From contig CALHHY010000015.1 of assembly GCA_938030665.1 (NCBI GenBank), forward strand, positions 1 to 64,000: a stretch of 64,000 nt of DNA, in the 5' to 3' direction. This DNA comes from an uncultured Litoreibacter sp. (GTDB lineage Bacteria; Pseudomonadota; Alphaproteobacteria; Rhodobacterales; Rhodobacteraceae). Positions 1 to 10,592 of this stretch are shown here, piece by piece; within the stretch, counting starts at the first letter, position 1, and every line of letters starts with the position of its first letter. The translations under genes and the position numbers were made by a program. The notes under the pieces are model-generated. The model saw only the letters and a list, made by a program, of their open reading frames with translations. It made no database searches and was not told where the DNA came from.

Positions 1-2020
1 CCACAGAGAGGGTCAGGATATTCAGCGCACTGGTTACCGTGAATGTCCGCTCAAACACCTGGAGGGAGAACGCCTTGATCCCCGCCTGGTCAATGATGTT
101 GCGCTCGGGCAGCCCGTGTTCCTCAATCAGGGCGGTCCGCATCGCCTCAGCGTCATCGCTGCGCAACCCGAACCGCAACGGGGTCTGATCGGGGTGGCGT
201 TCTTCGAACAGCGCCTCGGAAATAATCGCCTGCCCGATGGGATTGCCATAGTCACCGAAAACCCCAGCAATGGGCAGCGTCAGCCCCCCGATATCCAAGG
301 GGTCCCCCACCCAAATCCCGGCGCGGCGGGCAAGCTGCTCGTTGACCAGCACGCCCGTATCCCGCGCGACGGCGTCCCATGGGTCGCTAATGCTTTCCAG
401 AAAGCCCCAGTTTTGCCGGTAGGTCATGGCGTCGCGCACGCCGTAAAGCTCCGCTGGCAACCCGGCCAGCGTCTTGTCCACCCACACCACCGGCAGCACC
501 TCCCGCGCGCGGGGGGCCACGAATGCCTGCAGGGCGCGGCTCTCCTCCGGCGTATCGGCGGAGACGTATAGCTCTGCCGAGAGGCGCTGATCGAGGAAGC
601 CCACGAAAGTCAGCCGGAAGCTCGACACCATGGTCGACACGCCAACATTTGCCGCCATCGCCAGTAGCAGCGCCATCAGCGCAAGGCTGAGACCCGGCAG
701 TTGCAGCCGCGTGTCGGCCCAGAACCATTGCCAGCGGACATGGCTGGCCCATCCCTGCGCGCGTTTCAAGACGACGCCCAGCACCACGGGCAGCAGCAAG
801 GCCGCCCCGATCAGCAGGCAGCCCAGCAGGGTGAAGCCCGCGACCAGCCCGCCGCCCGTCATCGCCAGCACCCCGGCCACGGTCAACATCACCAGCGCCA
901 CCGCCATCTGCATCTGGCCTGCGCGGGTGGAGGCCATGGCCCAGGCGCGTTTCTGACCACTGGCCAGAAGCGGCATCCGCGCGATCCGCCACAGCGCCCC
1001 GGCGGAGGCAAGCCCCGCGCCCAGCACGCAGATCGCGAGCCCCGAGGCCCACCAGCTGGCGCGCATCTGCAAAGTGCCCGAGACCTGCGCGCCATATAGG
1101 CCGCGCAAGGTGGCCGCAACATCGGGCAGGAGAAGCGCTGCGACCAGATAGCCCAGCAGCACCCCAATCACGCCGCCAATGATTGCGATCACCAACAGCT
1201 CCAGCAGCATCGCGGTGATGATCCGGCTGAGCGGCGCGCCCAAGGCCCGTAAGGTGCGCACAAGCGCGCGGCGCTGTTCGAACGCGAGGCCGATGGCGCC
1301 GTGGACAATGAAAATGCCAACCGCAAAGCTCAGCAGCCCGAAAGCGGTCAGGTTCAGGTGAAAACTGTCGGTAAGCCGCCCCACATCGCTGCCGGCGGAG
1401 GCCGTCTGGCGGACCAACCCCGGCGCGACCTCGGCCAGATCTGGCACGCCCATAGGTTGACCGGGGGCGATGATCAGGCGGCTGAGGATGTCCGGTTGTG
1501 CCAGCACCTCCTGCGCCACGCCAATGTCAGCGATGGCGGTACCGGGGGCAATTTCAGCGGTGATCTCAATGGGGCGGTCGGTCAGGTCATGCAGACGCGC
1601 CGCCGTCTGCGGGTTGGCACGCAGCGGCCCGTCCCGCAGGTAGGTGGCAAGATCGCCGCCGTCCCCCTCGCCGGCGCGCACCGCGCCAAGCCCGCCTGGC
1701 GCGGTCAGCGGGTCGATGCCCACGATCCGGACATTGCCAAGCTGCCCCTCCAGCACCGGGCTCACCTGCCATCCTGCGCGGCGCAACGCGATATAGGTAT
1801 GTTGCGGGATGGTTTGACCGGCGGCAGGCAACAGCTGGTCAAACTGCCCCTCCCCCAAAGTGGCGGCGGCGGCGTCATAGCTGGCGCGCGCCTCGGCATT
1901 GACCGCCTGCACCCCGCACCAAAGCGCAGTGGCAAGGACCAGCCCTGCGATCAGGGTGAAGAGCTGAAGCGGGCTGGCGCGCCAATGCGACCACAAGGCC
2001 TGAGCCAGCATTGCCGTCAC
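1..2020 (-). CDS. ABC transporter permease, FtsX/LolE-like (partial, runs off left edge)
   Basis: Manual minus-strand translation from GTG at 2020 (MTAMLAQALWSHWRASPLQLFTLIAGLVLATALWCGVQAVNAEARASYDAAAATLGEGQFD...; later MAANVGVSTMVSSFRLTFVGFLDQRLSAELYVSAD); GTGA overlap with upstream ATPase. Confidence 0.8.
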   Translation of the reverse strand, partial: MTAMLAQALWSHWRASPLQLFTLIAGLVLATALWCGVQAVNAEARASYDAAAATLGEGQFDQLLPAAGQTIPQHTYIALRRAGWQVSPVLEGQLGNVRIVGIDPLTAPGGLGAVRAGEGDGGDLATYLRDGPLRANPQTAARLHDLTDRPIEITAEIAPGTAIADIGVAQEVLAQPDILSRLIIAPGQPMGVPDLAEVAPGLVRQTASAGSDVGRLTDSFHLNLTAFGLLSFAVGIFIVHGAIGLAFEQRRALVRTLRALGAPLSRIITAMLLELLVIAIIGGVIGVLLGYLVAALLLPDVAATLRGLYGAQVSGTLQMRASWWASGLAICVLGAGLASAGALWRIARMPLLASGQKRAWAMASTRAGQMQMAVALVMLTVAGVLAMTGGGLVAGFTLLGCLLIGAALLLPVVLGVVLKRAQGWASHVRWQWFWADTRLQLPGLSLALMALLLAMAANVGVSTMVSSFRLTFVGFLDQRLSAELYVSADTPEESRALQAFVAPRAREVLPVVWVDKTLAGLPAELYGVRDAMTYRQNWGFLESISDPWDAVARDTGVLVNEQLARRAGIWVGDPLDIGGLTLPIAGVFGDYGNPIGQAIISEALFEERHPDQTPLRFGLRSDDAEAMRTALIEEHGLPERNIIDQAGIKAFSLQVFERTFTVTSALNILTLSV

Positions 2021-2688
2021 GCCAAAAGCCCGCCGCTCAGATGCAGCCGCTGCCCCATACGCGCGGCGAGGGTTGGAGAGTGGGTAACCATCATGAGCGC
2101 CGCCCCGGTTTCCGCCACAAGGGCCAGCATCTGGTCCATTACCTGGGCCGCCGTTTCCTCGTCCAGATTGCCGGTGGGTTCATCCGCCAGCACCAGCTTG
2201 GGCCGCGCAGCAAGGGTGCGGGCGATGGCCACCCGCTGCTGCTGGCCGCCCGACAGCTGTTCGGGGTATTTCGACTGCTGCGCGCCCAGCCCAAGCGCCG
2301 CGACAAGGCGCGCGACATGGTCGGGGTCGTGCCGCCCTGCAAGGCGGGCCTGAAACGCGATGTTGGCCGCCACGTCGAGCGACGGGATCAGGTTGAACTG
2401 CTGGAAGATCAGCCCGACCTTGTCACGCCTGAGCGCCGCGCGGTCCGCATCGCCCAAATGGGTCACATCGGCGCCGTCCAGCACGATTGTGCCGCCATCT
2501 GCCTGATCCAATCCGCCGATCAAATGCAGCAGCGTGCTTTTGCCTGACCCAGATTCGCCTGTTAGCGCCATGGTCTGCCCGGCCTGCAAGGTCAGGTCCA
2601 CCCCGCGCAGGACAGGCACCGGCCCTTCGGCACCGGCGTAGGATTTCTGTAGCTGATCGACCTCAAGCAGCATGGCCCGGTTTTCCAT
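2017..2688 (-). CDS. ABC transporter ATP-binding protein, LolD/MacB family
   Basis: Walker A GESGSGKSTLLHLIGGLD, signature LSGGQQQRVAIARTL, Walker B LVLADEPTGNLDE. Confidence 0.9.
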   Translation of the reverse strand: MENRAMLLEVDQLQKSYAGAEGPVPVLRGVDLTLQAGQTMALTGESGSGKSTLLHLIGGLDQADGGTIVLDGADVTHLGDADRAALRRDKVGLIFQQFNLIPSLDVAANIAFQARLAGRHDPDHVARLVAALGLGAQQSKYPEQLSGGQQQRVAIARTLAARPKLVLADEPTGNLDEETAAQVMDQMLALVAETGAALMMVTHSPTLAARMGQRLHLSGGLLA

Positions 2689-2740
2689 GGAAAGGGGCAA
2701 CTGCCCGGCTGAAAGACAAGGTAGCGCTGCTGCGCGGTGG

Positions 2741-3136
2741 TCAACTGGAGGCCTTGTGATCCGCGGGCGCGAAGTCGCGGTCTTCGGCCGGGACGTCCAA
2801 AGTGCCCCATGTGGCATCGCGCGGCGGGCTTGGCGGGGTTTCGCAGCTGCGCTTGTGGATGTTCACCTTGGCGATGAAATTGGCAGAGATCGGCGCGGTG
2901 ACAAACAGAAACGCCATGATCAACAGCTCATGGAACGACCCGTCGGAGAAGACCCAGGAATGGATCATCGAGGCCAGCAGCAGCGCGCCGACCCCGACCG
3001 TGCCTACCTTGGTGGGCGCGTGCAGCCGGGTCATGGAATCGTTGAGCTTAAGCAGCCCGATGGCCCCCACCAGCGAGAAGATCGCGCCGATGATCAGGCA
3101 AAGGGCTATGGCATAGGTTCCAATAGTCTCCATCAT
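2741..3136 (-). CDS. mnhG: Na+/H+ antiporter subunit G
   Basis: MrpG-like small membrane protein (SLVGAIGLLKLNDSMTRLHAPTKVGTVGVGALLLAS) in an mrp operon. Confidence 0.9.
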   Translation of the reverse strand: MMETIGTYAIALCLIIGAIFSLVGAIGLLKLNDSMTRLHAPTKVGTVGVGALLLASMIHSWVFSDGSFHELLIMAFLFVTAPISANFIAKVNIHKRSCETPPSPPRDATWGTLDVPAEDRDFAPADHKASS

Positions 3137-3420
3137 TCGATGATGTCCCCCCTCAGCACAAAGCGCGCATAGGCCACGGTCGACACGAAACCCAGCATGG
3201 CGATGATCAGCGAAACCTCGAAATAGATGCGGATGCCCTGGCTGATGCCCAACAGCACGATCAGCCCGATGGCGTTGATCACCATGGTATCAAGTGCGAG
3301 GATCCGGTCGCCGGTATCCGGCCCGATCACCAGCCGGATCATCGCCATGACCTGGCCCAAAGCCAGCACCACGAAGGCGATAACAACCGCCCAGTTCATC
3401 AGCTCGGTGGCGAAGCTCAT
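3133..3420 (-). CDS. mnhF: Na+/H+ antiporter subunit F
   Basis: MrpF-like (RLVIGPDTGDRILALDTMVINAIGLIVLLGI), operon position. Confidence 0.9.
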   Translation of the reverse strand: MSFATELMNWAVVIAFVVLALGQVMAMIRLVIGPDTGDRILALDTMVINAIGLIVLLGISQGIRIYFEVSLIIAMLGFVSTVAYARFVLRGDIIE

Positions 3421-3917
3421 GCGAAAATCTCCAACAGGCGGCGCTCGTAGCGGTGTTTGATCTCGTCGCGCACGGCGCCAGGGTCATCTGTGTCCAGCGC
3501 GTGGACCAGCAGGCTGTGCCCCTCGCTCGACAAATCCGCCGAAACCGTGCCGGGGGTCAGGGTGATGGTGCCAGCCAGAATGGTGATTGCCTCCGGTTGT
3601 TTCAGCTCCAACGGGATCACGACCCAAGCGGGGCGCATCTTGTCGTTGGGTTTGGTCAGCACGATCCAGGCGACCTGCACATTGGCGACCAGAATGTCCC
3701 ACATGACGATCAGCGCGTAGATGATGAACTTGCCCAGCCGCAGCCCCTTGGGCTGATCGGGCCACCAGACGGAGGTACCCCAGGGGATGATGATGCCAAG
3801 GATCAGCCCGAACACCGCCATGCCGGCGGAAACCTCATTCTGCAAAATGATCCAGACCACCGCCAGCAGCAGGGTCAGAAACGGATGCGGGATCAGCCAA
3901 TAAAGCGCGCGGGCCAT
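3417..3917 (-). CDS. mnhE: Na+/H+ antiporter subunit E
   Basis: MrpE-like; start MARALYWLIPHPFLTLLLAVVWI; TLTPGTVSADLS motif. Confidence 0.88.
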   Translation of the reverse strand: MARALYWLIPHPFLTLLLAVVWIILQNEVSAGMAVFGLILGIIIPWGTSVWWPDQPKGLRLGKFIIYALIVMWDILVANVQVAWIVLTKPNDKMRPAWVVIPLELKQPEAITILAGTITLTPGTVSADLSSEGHSLLVHALDTDDPGAVRDEIKHRYERRLLEIFA

Positions 3918-3918
3918 G

Positions 3919-5484
3919 TCAGTGATCCTCCTTCTGCTTGCTGTCATCATAGGCGCCATCGCCGGGCTTGCTCAGCTTGCCGGGGGTGTTCACCACGGTG
4001 GAGATATAGGGCTCCGGCGCGAAAAGCTGCGCGGATGTGGCAATCATATAGCGGTGCATCGGCCCCGCAAAGACGGTGTGCAGAACAAGCAGCGCCAGAA
4101 GCCCGCCTATGGCCGCGTAGGCAAGCGGTGCGGGGCGTTCTGCGGGGTGGTCCGTCCGGTCCACGCTTTGCGCTTTCCAGAAGACCACGCTGCCCGCGCG
4201 GGCAAAACCCACCACGCTGATCAGGCTTGAGATCAGGATGACGGCCCAGACCCAGGCCGCAATGTCCGAGGTGAAGGAGGCGCGCAGGATCATCAGCTTT
4301 CCCAGGAAACCCGACAGCGGCGGCAGGCCGGTCATGGCGATGGCACCGGCAAAGAACAGCCCCGCAGTCAGTGCGGCACCAGCCACCGGGGCCTGCGCGC
4401 TGAGCCACAGATTGGCGCGCCCCGCGCGGGCAAGGTCGGCCACAAGGAACAGGGTCGCCGCCGCCAGCGTCGAATGGACGATATAGTAGAGCGCCGCCGC
4501 GATGCCGTCCGGGGTAAAGAGCGAGATCGCGATCATCACCATCCCCATGGATCCGATGACGGAGAACGCCACCAGCCGGTCCAGCTTCCTGGCCCCCAGC
4601 ACCCCGATCATGCCTATGGCCAGCGAGACAAGCGCGGCGGGCAAAAGCCATGCGCCATGCAGGCCCGCCGTGGCCTCCAGCTCGGGGGAGAAGATCATCG
4701 TGTAGACCCGGATTATCGCATAGGCGCCCACCTTGGTCATGATCGCGAAAAGGGCGGCAACGGGCGCAGGGGCCTCTGCATAGCTTGAGGGCAGCCAGAA
4801 ATGCAACGGCACCAGCGCGGCCTTGATCGCAAATACCATCAGCAGCAGCACGGATGCCAGCCTGATCCCTACCGTCGCATCCGGCCCGATCAGCGCCACC
4901 CGCTGCGCCAGATCGGCCATGTTCAGCGTGCCGGTTTCGGCATAGATCGCACCAAGGGCGAACAGAAACAGCGTCGAGCCGAGCAGGTTGAACAGCACAT
5001 ATTGCACCCCCGCGCGCAGCCGCACATTGCCGCCCGCATGGATCATCAACCCGTAGGAGGCGATCAGCAGCACCTCGAAAAACACAAACAGGTTGAACAG
5101 GTCACCGGTCAGAAAAGCGCCCATGATGCCCATCAGCTGGAACTGGTAGAGCGCATGGAAATGCCGCCCCCGGTCGTCCCAGCCGGAGCCTATGGCGTAA
5201 AGCAAGACGAACAAGGCTAGCACTGCCGTCAACAGCACCATCATGGTCGACAGCCGGTCGGCCACCAGCACGATGCCAAAAGGCGCAGCCCAGTCGCCAA
5301 GCCGGTAGAGCGCGACCGTGCCGTCAGATGCCTGCCACGCCAAGCCAGCCGCTACCGCGATCAGCGCCAGCACCCCCGCGACGGAGAAAACGCGCTGAAT
5401 ACCGATATGATACCGTGCGGCCAGCACGATGAAGGGCGCCAGCATCGCGGGCAAGATGACGGGGGCGACGATCCAATGGGTCAT
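3919..5484 (-). CDS. mnhD: Na+/H+ antiporter subunit D (NuoN/MrpD family)
   Basis: 521 aa proton-translocating family (PLHFWLPSSYAEAPAPVAALFAIMTKVGAYAIIR). Confidence 0.92.
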   Translation of the reverse strand: MTHWIVAPVILPAMLAPFIVLAARYHIGIQRVFSVAGVLALIAVAAGLAWQASDGTVALYRLGDWAAPFGIVLVADRLSTMMVLLTAVLALFVLLYAIGSGWDDRGRHFHALYQFQLMGIMGAFLTGDLFNLFVFFEVLLIASYGLMIHAGGNVRLRAGVQYVLFNLLGSTLFLFALGAIYAETGTLNMADLAQRVALIGPDATVGIRLASVLLLMVFAIKAALVPLHFWLPSSYAEAPAPVAALFAIMTKVGAYAIIRVYTMIFSPELEATAGLHGAWLLPAALVSLAIGMIGVLGARKLDRLVAFSVIGSMGMVMIAISLFTPDGIAAALYYIVHSTLAAATLFLVADLARAGRANLWLSAQAPVAGAALTAGLFFAGAIAMTGLPPLSGFLGKLMILRASFTSDIAAWVWAVILISSLISVVGFARAGSVVFWKAQSVDRTDHPAERPAPLAYAAIGGLLALLVLHTVFAGPMHRYMIATSAQLFAPEPYISTVVNTPGKLSKPGDGAYDDSKQKEDH

Positions 5485-5837
5485 GGCGCCTCCTCCTCGG
5501 CCAGGTCGATCTCTGCGGGTTCGTCGTCGACATGATCATCATTGGAGCCCAGATAGGCGCCGAGCGAGATCATCACCACCACAGCCGTCATCCCGAAGGA
5601 GATCACGATCGCGGTCAGCACCAGCGCCTGCGGCAGCGGGTCGGTATAGACCTCGACCCCGTCGCGCAGGATCGGCGGCGCGCCGACGGCCAGACGGCCC
5701 GACGCAAAGAGGAAGACGTTCACCGCATAGGTCAGCAGCGAGATGCCGATGATCACCGGGAAGGTGCGCAGGCGCATGGTCAGATAAAGGCCCGCGGCGG
5801 TCAGGATGCCAATGGCGGTGGCGACAAGCAGCTCCAT
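5481..5837 (-). CDS. mnhC: Na+/H+ antiporter subunit C
   Basis: 118 aa NuoK/MrpC-like; operon position. Confidence 0.9.
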   Translation of the reverse strand: MELLVATAIGILTAAGLYLTMRLRTFPVIIGISLLTYAVNVFLFASGRLAVGAPPILRDGVEVYTDPLPQALVLTAIVISFGMTAVVVMISLGAYLGSNDDHVDDEPAEIDLAEEEAP

Positions 5838-8707
5838 TACGCAGCCCCCCCCGTTGCCGGCTCCGGCGGGTCGTCGCGGGAGGGGTCAATATCCATCGGG
5901 TGGTCGCTTTCAGGCACGTTCTGCCGATGCGCAAGGCGGGAGAAGCTTTCAAGCGACAGCATCACCGCGCCCACGACGGCGAGGAACACGCCCAGATCGA
6001 AGGCGGCTGCGGTGGCCAGCTCGAATTCATTGAAGGGCGGGATGGTCACATAGGTGAAATCGGAGGTGAGGAACGGCTTGCCCACAAACCACGACCCGAT
6101 CCCCGTCAGCCCCGCGACCAAAACGCCCGCGCCGATGATCCCGTGATAAGGGTAGCGCAGCCGGTCGGTCGTCCAGTTAAAGCCGCTGGCCATATATTGC
6201 ATCACCACCGCGATGGAGACGATCAGGCCTGCAATGAACCCACCGCCCGGCTCGTTATGGCCGCGCAGGAAAATGTAGAAACCCACCAGCAGCACGACAG
6301 GCATCATGACGCGGGTGAGCACCACCATCATGGTCGGGTGCATATCGCCGGACCGGGGCTGGTCGGGCTTGCGGTTGATCAGCCGCGCACGGACCGGGCT
6401 GGACAGCAGGGTTTCAGTAAGCGCGTAGATCAGCAGGGCTGCGATGCCCAGCACGATGATCTCCCCAAAGGTGTCGAAGCCCCGGAAATCCACGAGGATC
6501 ACATTGACCACGTTGGTGCCCCCACCGCCCTTGTAGGAATTGGCCAGATGGAATTCGGATATCGGGGTCGTCACGGCGTCGCGCAGCAGGAAATGGTAGG
6601 CCATGGCGGTTGCCGCCAGCCCGCCCGCCACAGCCACCAAACTATCTCGCGTCCGGCGCAGAACGGAGCTTTCCTTGGGCGTCCGGTTGGGCAGGAAGTT
6701 CAGCGCCAGCAGCAGCAGGATGATGGTCACCACCTCAACGGTCAGCTGGGTCATGGCCAGATCCGGTGCCGACAGGAACACAAACCCGACGGAGACCATC
6801 AGCCCCACGATCCCGATCAGCACCAGTGCCAGCAGCCGGTTGCGGTGCAAGAAGACCAGCCCAAGGGTGGCGGCAACCAGCATCAGCCAGCCTGCGATCA
6901 TGACCGGGCTTGCCTCCTGCAGCTCGCGCGTAGGCGCATCAAGGGTCCCGGTGGTCCAGGCGTAGTACCCGCCACCAATCACGACGACACCAAAGAACAT
7001 CGCATAGCGCGTGAAGGCGCCGTTATGCAGCCCGTGGCTGAAAGCGCGTGCGGCCTTGACGAAAGCGGCAATGATCGCCTCGAAAATCGTCTTGGCCTCC
7101 GGGCGCGGGGTCGCCTCCCACAGGCGCAGCAGCGGGTTGAAGACAAGCATCAAAAGCAGCCCGCCCACTACCGCGATGATCGACATATAGAGCGCTGGCA
7201 CCAGCCCGTGCCAAATCTTGAGATAGGCTTTCGGCACATCCGCCACGCCGCCCAGCACGGCCGCGGTGACCCGCTTGACCGCAGGCTCCGCCAAAAACGG
7301 CGCGACCCCGATCAGCACCACCAGCACCACCAAAATGGCGGGCGGCCCCCAGAGGCCGAAACCCGGATCATGGGGCTTGGCGGGGTAGTCATCGCGTACG
7401 GGTCCAAGGAACGTGTGCCCAATCAGGCGGAAGCAATAGGCGGCCGAGAAAAGCGAGCCGAAGGTCGCCAGCGCCGGCACCAGCCAGGGGGAGTTGAAGA
7501 GGACGGTGTGGTTGGCTTCCTCCAACATCATCTCCTTCGACAGGAAGCCGTTGAGGAACGGGATGCCCGCCATCGACAAGGCCGCAAGCGTGGCGATGGT
7601 AAAGGTGATGGGCATCAGCTTGCGCATCCCGCCAAGGCGGCGGATGTCGCGGGTATGCGCCTCGTGATCGACGATGCCTGCCGACATGAACAGCGCCGCT
7701 TTGAAGGTCGCGTGGTTCAGGATGTGAAACATCGCCGCCATGGCCCCGAAAGCCGTGCCGGTACCAAGCAGCATGGTGATCAGCCCCAGATGGCTGACGG
7801 TGGAGAATGCCAGCAACGCCTTTAGGTCATGCTTGAACAGCGCGATGACCGCGCCCAGCACCATGGTGATCAGCCCCGCGCCCGTGACCAGCACAAACCA
7901 TTCCGGCGTCCCCGACAGGACCGGCCAAAGCCGCGCCATCAGGAAAATGCCCGCCTTCACCATCGTGGCGGAGTGTAGGTAGGCCGACACCGGTGTTGGC
8001 GCGGCCATCGCGTGAGGCAGCCAGAAATGGAACGGGAACTGCGCCGATTTGGTGAAACAACCCAAAAGGATCAGCAGCAAAGCAGGCAGGTAAAGCGGGT
8101 CGGCCTGGATCAGGTCGCGATTTTGCAGGATGACGCTCAGATCGTAGCTGCCGGCGATCTGGCCCAGGATCAGCATGCCGCCAATCATCGCGAGCCCGCC
8201 CATGCCGGTCACCGTCAGCGCCATCCGCGCGCCCTGCCGGCCTTCGGGCAGGTGTTTCCAGAACCCGATCAGCAGGAAAGAGGACAGCGATGTCAGCTCC
8301 CAGAAAACCAGCAAAAGCAGGATATTGTCGCTTAGAACAATGCCCACCATCGCGCCTTGGAACAGCAGGAGATAGGTAAAGAACTCCCCCATATTATCTT
8401 TGCGCGACAGGTAGTTACGCCCGTAGGCAATAATCAGAAGGCCGATGCCCAAAATCAGGAACGCGAAGAAGAAGCCCAACCCGTCCAGCATCAGCGTGAC
8501 ATTCAGCCCCAGCTCGGGCAGCCAGTCGGCGCGGGCGGTCACAACCTCCCCAGCCCAGACGGCGGGCAGGTTCGTCAGAAGGCCAATAAAGGCGGCCAGC
8601 GTGGCGGTGAACGTGACCCCGGCGCAGGCCTTGCGGCCCGCAGAATTCATCAAGCCCGGCAGCAAAGCGCCCAGAAAGGGGAGGGCAACGACAAGGAAGA
8701 GGGACAC
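5837..8707 (-). CDS. mnhA: Na+/H+ antiporter subunit A (MrpA-MrpB fusion)
   Basis: 956 aa; NuoL-like core (FHFWLPHAMAAPTPVSAYLHSATMVKAGIFLMAR) and C-terminal MrpB-like region (GHNEPGGGFIAGLIVSIAVVMQYMASG). Confidence 0.92.
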   Translation of the reverse strand: MSLFLVVALPFLGALLPGLMNSAGRKACAGVTFTATLAAFIGLLTNLPAVWAGEVVTARADWLPELGLNVTLMLDGLGFFFAFLILGIGLLIIAYGRNYLSRKDNMGEFFTYLLLFQGAMVGIVLSDNILLLLVFWELTSLSSFLLIGFWKHLPEGRQGARMALTVTGMGGLAMIGGMLILGQIAGSYDLSVILQNRDLIQADPLYLPALLLILLGCFTKSAQFPFHFWLPHAMAAPTPVSAYLHSATMVKAGIFLMARLWPVLSGTPEWFVLVTGAGLITMVLGAVIALFKHDLKALLAFSTVSHLGLITMLLGTGTAFGAMAAMFHILNHATFKAALFMSAGIVDHEAHTRDIRRLGGMRKLMPITFTIATLAALSMAGIPFLNGFLSKEMMLEEANHTVLFNSPWLVPALATFGSLFSAAYCFRLIGHTFLGPVRDDYPAKPHDPGFGLWGPPAILVVLVVLIGVAPFLAEPAVKRVTAAVLGGVADVPKAYLKIWHGLVPALYMSIIAVVGGLLLMLVFNPLLRLWEATPRPEAKTIFEAIIAAFVKAARAFSHGLHNGAFTRYAMFFGVVVIGGGYYAWTTGTLDAPTRELQEASPVMIAGWLMLVAATLGLVFLHRNRLLALVLIGIVGLMVSVGFVFLSAPDLAMTQLTVEVVTIILLLLALNFLPNRTPKESSVLRRTRDSLVAVAGGLAATAMAYHFLLRDAVTTPISEFHLANSYKGGGGTNVVNVILVDFRGFDTFGEIIVLGIAALLIYALTETLLSSPVRARLINRKPDQPRSGDMHPTMMVVLTRVMMPVVLLVGFYIFLRGHNEPGGGFIAGLIVSIAVVMQYMASGFNWTTDRLRYPYHGIIGAGVLVAGLTGIGSWFVGKPFLTSDFTYVTIPPFNEFELATAAAFDLGVFLAVVGAVMLSLESFSRLAHRQNVPESDHPMDIDPSRDDPPEPATGGAA

Positions 8708-8802
8708 GCGAACTCCTGATCTCGGGCGAAAACTTCCGCTTTATGTGGGTCATATGACCGGTTCCTCAAGGGAAACCGACAAAAATTGTCAAAGATATCG
8801 GA

Positions 8803-8910
8803 CTAGGGGTCGTCGCGGTCCTTTTTGCGCCTTTGGAACCAGCGCAGGCCGAAGAAAAACACGATGAAAAAGGCGCCCCAACTGAGCAGATCAAGCAGAT
8901 AGGCTGGCAT
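8803..8910 (-). CDS. Small single-pass membrane protein (35 aa)
   Basis: MPAYLLDLLSWGAFFIVFFFGLRWFQRRKKDRDDP; upstream of mnhA, same strand; one TM segment with basic tail. Confidence 0.45.
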   Translation of the reverse strand: MPAYLLDLLSWGAFFIVFFFGLRWFQRRKKDRDDP

Positions 8911-9095
8911 ATCGAACCTCCGGCCGGGAAATCGCAATTGCCTTTGACTTACGCGCAATGGCAGGGGGCGGCAAGTCATCGCGGGGGATTGTAGCGCTTG
9001 CCGTGTCACGCGGCGCGGTTGTTACGCTCAAGGCTTGATGCGCCCCCGGTTTCAGGCTTCAGTCACCGGGCATGACCCGTTTGGAAAGGCGCGCT

Positions 9096-10550
9096 ATGAC
9101 AGAAACCCCTTTGGGCCTTGATGCCAGCCATTGCCTGATAGCCGGCCAATGGGCGCCCTGCGACAGCGGCGAGACGCTGCCCCTGCTCAACCCCTCCGAC
9201 GGATCAGAGCTGTGCCGGATCGCGCGGGGCGGGCAGGTCGATATCGACCGCGCCGTGGCCGCCGCGCAAGAGGCGCGCAAAGGCCCTTGGGGCCGGCTGC
9301 CTCAATTCGAGCGCGGGCGCATCCTGGCCCGCGTCGGCGCGCTGGTGCAGGAGAATATCGACGCGCTCGCCCGGCTGGAAGCGCTCGATGTCGGCAAGCC
9401 GCTGACACAGGCCCGCGCGGATGTGACCGCGCTGGCCCGTTATATGGAATTTTACGCGGGCGCGGCCGACAAGCTGCACGGCCAGACCATCCCCTATCTG
9501 GCCGGCTACACCGTCTATACGCTGCGCGAGCCACATGGCGTCACCGGCCACATCGTGCCGTGGAACTACCCGATGCAGATCATTGGCCGCTCCGTCGGGG
9601 CGGCTTTGGCCATGGGGAATGCCTGCGTGTTAAAACCTGCGGAGGAGGCCTGCCTGACCGCGCTGGCTTTCTGCGAATTGGCCCGTCAGGCCGGGCTGCC
9701 AGATGGCGCGCTGAATGTGGTGCCCGGACTGGGGGCGGAAGCGGGGGCCGCGCTAAGCGCGCATCCCGGCGTCCGGCATTTGTCTTTCACCGGCTCCGTC
9801 GGGGTGGGCAAGCTGGTGCAGGCCGCCGCCGCGCAGAACGTCGTGCCGGTGACGCTTGAGCTAGGCGGAAAATCCCCGCAGCTGTTATTCGAGGACGCCG
9901 ATATCGACGCGGCCCTGCCTTTTCTGGTCAATGCGGGCATCCAGAATGCGGGGCAGACCTGCTCCGCCGCGTCGCGTATTCTTGTCCATCGCAGCCGCTA
10001 TGACGAAGTCGTTAGCCACATGGCCGATCGCTACAAAAAGCTGCGCGCAGGCCCGGCGCTGGAAGACATGGAGGTAGGCCCGCTCGTCTCCGCCCGGCAG
10101 CAGGAGATCGTGGAGGGCTACCTTGCCAAGGGCTCGGACCTCACCATCGCGGCGCAGGGCCAGATTGTCGCAAACGCGCCCAAAGGCGGAGCCTATGTCG
10201 CGCCGACATTGTTTGCGGATGCCACCCCCGACCACGTGCTGTCGCAGGAGGAGGTGTTCGGCCCCGTACAGGTCGTCATCCCGTTCGACGACGAAGCCCA
10301 AGCGGTCCAAATCGCCAATGGGACAGATTACGGTCTAGTCGCCTCCGTCTGGTCGCGCGATGGCGCACGGCAGATGCGGCTGGCCAAATCGCTTGAGGCG
10401 GGGCAGGTCTTTATCAACAATTACGGCGCGGGCGGCGGGGTGGAGCTGCCCTTTGGCGGCACTGGCCTGTCGGGCCATGGCCGGGAAAAGGGGTTCGAGG
10501 CGCTTTATGGCTTCTCTACCCTCAAAACGGTCGCGGCCCTTCATGGCTGA
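9096..10550 (+). CDS. NAD(P)-dependent aldehyde dehydrogenase
   Basis: ALDH motifs VTLELGGKSPQ, NAGQTCSAASRI, EEVFGPVQVV, GTGLSGHGREKG. Confidence 0.93.
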   Translation: MTETPLGLDASHCLIAGQWAPCDSGETLPLLNPSDGSELCRIARGGQVDIDRAVAAAQEARKGPWGRLPQFERGRILARVGALVQENIDALARLEALDVGKPLTQARADVTALARYMEFYAGAADKLHGQTIPYLAGYTVYTLREPHGVTGHIVPWNYPMQIIGRSVGAALAMGNACVLKPAEEACLTALAFCELARQAGLPDGALNVVPGLGAEAGAALSAHPGVRHLSFTGSVGVGKLVQAAAAQNVVPVTLELGGKSPQLLFEDADIDAALPFLVNAGIQNAGQTCSAASRILVHRSRYDEVVSHMADRYKKLRAGPALEDMEVGPLVSARQQEIVEGYLAKGSDLTIAAQGQIVANAPKGGAYVAPTLFADATPDHVLSQEEVFGPVQVVIPFDDEAQAVQIANGTDYGLVASVWSRDGARQMRLAKSLEAGQVFINNYGAGGGVELPFGGTGLSGHGREKGFEALYGFSTLKTVAALHG

Positions 10551-10592
10551 GATTGCGGCGGGTTGCTGGGCCAGAAACGTCTGGCAGAATTC

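Noticed and set aside
1301-2353. 350-aa plus-strand ORF
   Set aside because: Antisense to the FtsX-like permease and LolD-like ATPase
5900-7825. 641-aa plus-strand ORF
   Set aside because: Fully antisense to mnhA; low-complexity His/Gln/Arg-rich composition typical of GC-rich shadow ORFs
5837-8707. Mrp subunit A/B fusion as novel
   Set aside because: Fused MrpA-B subunits are an established arrangement in proteobacterial group-2 mrp operons
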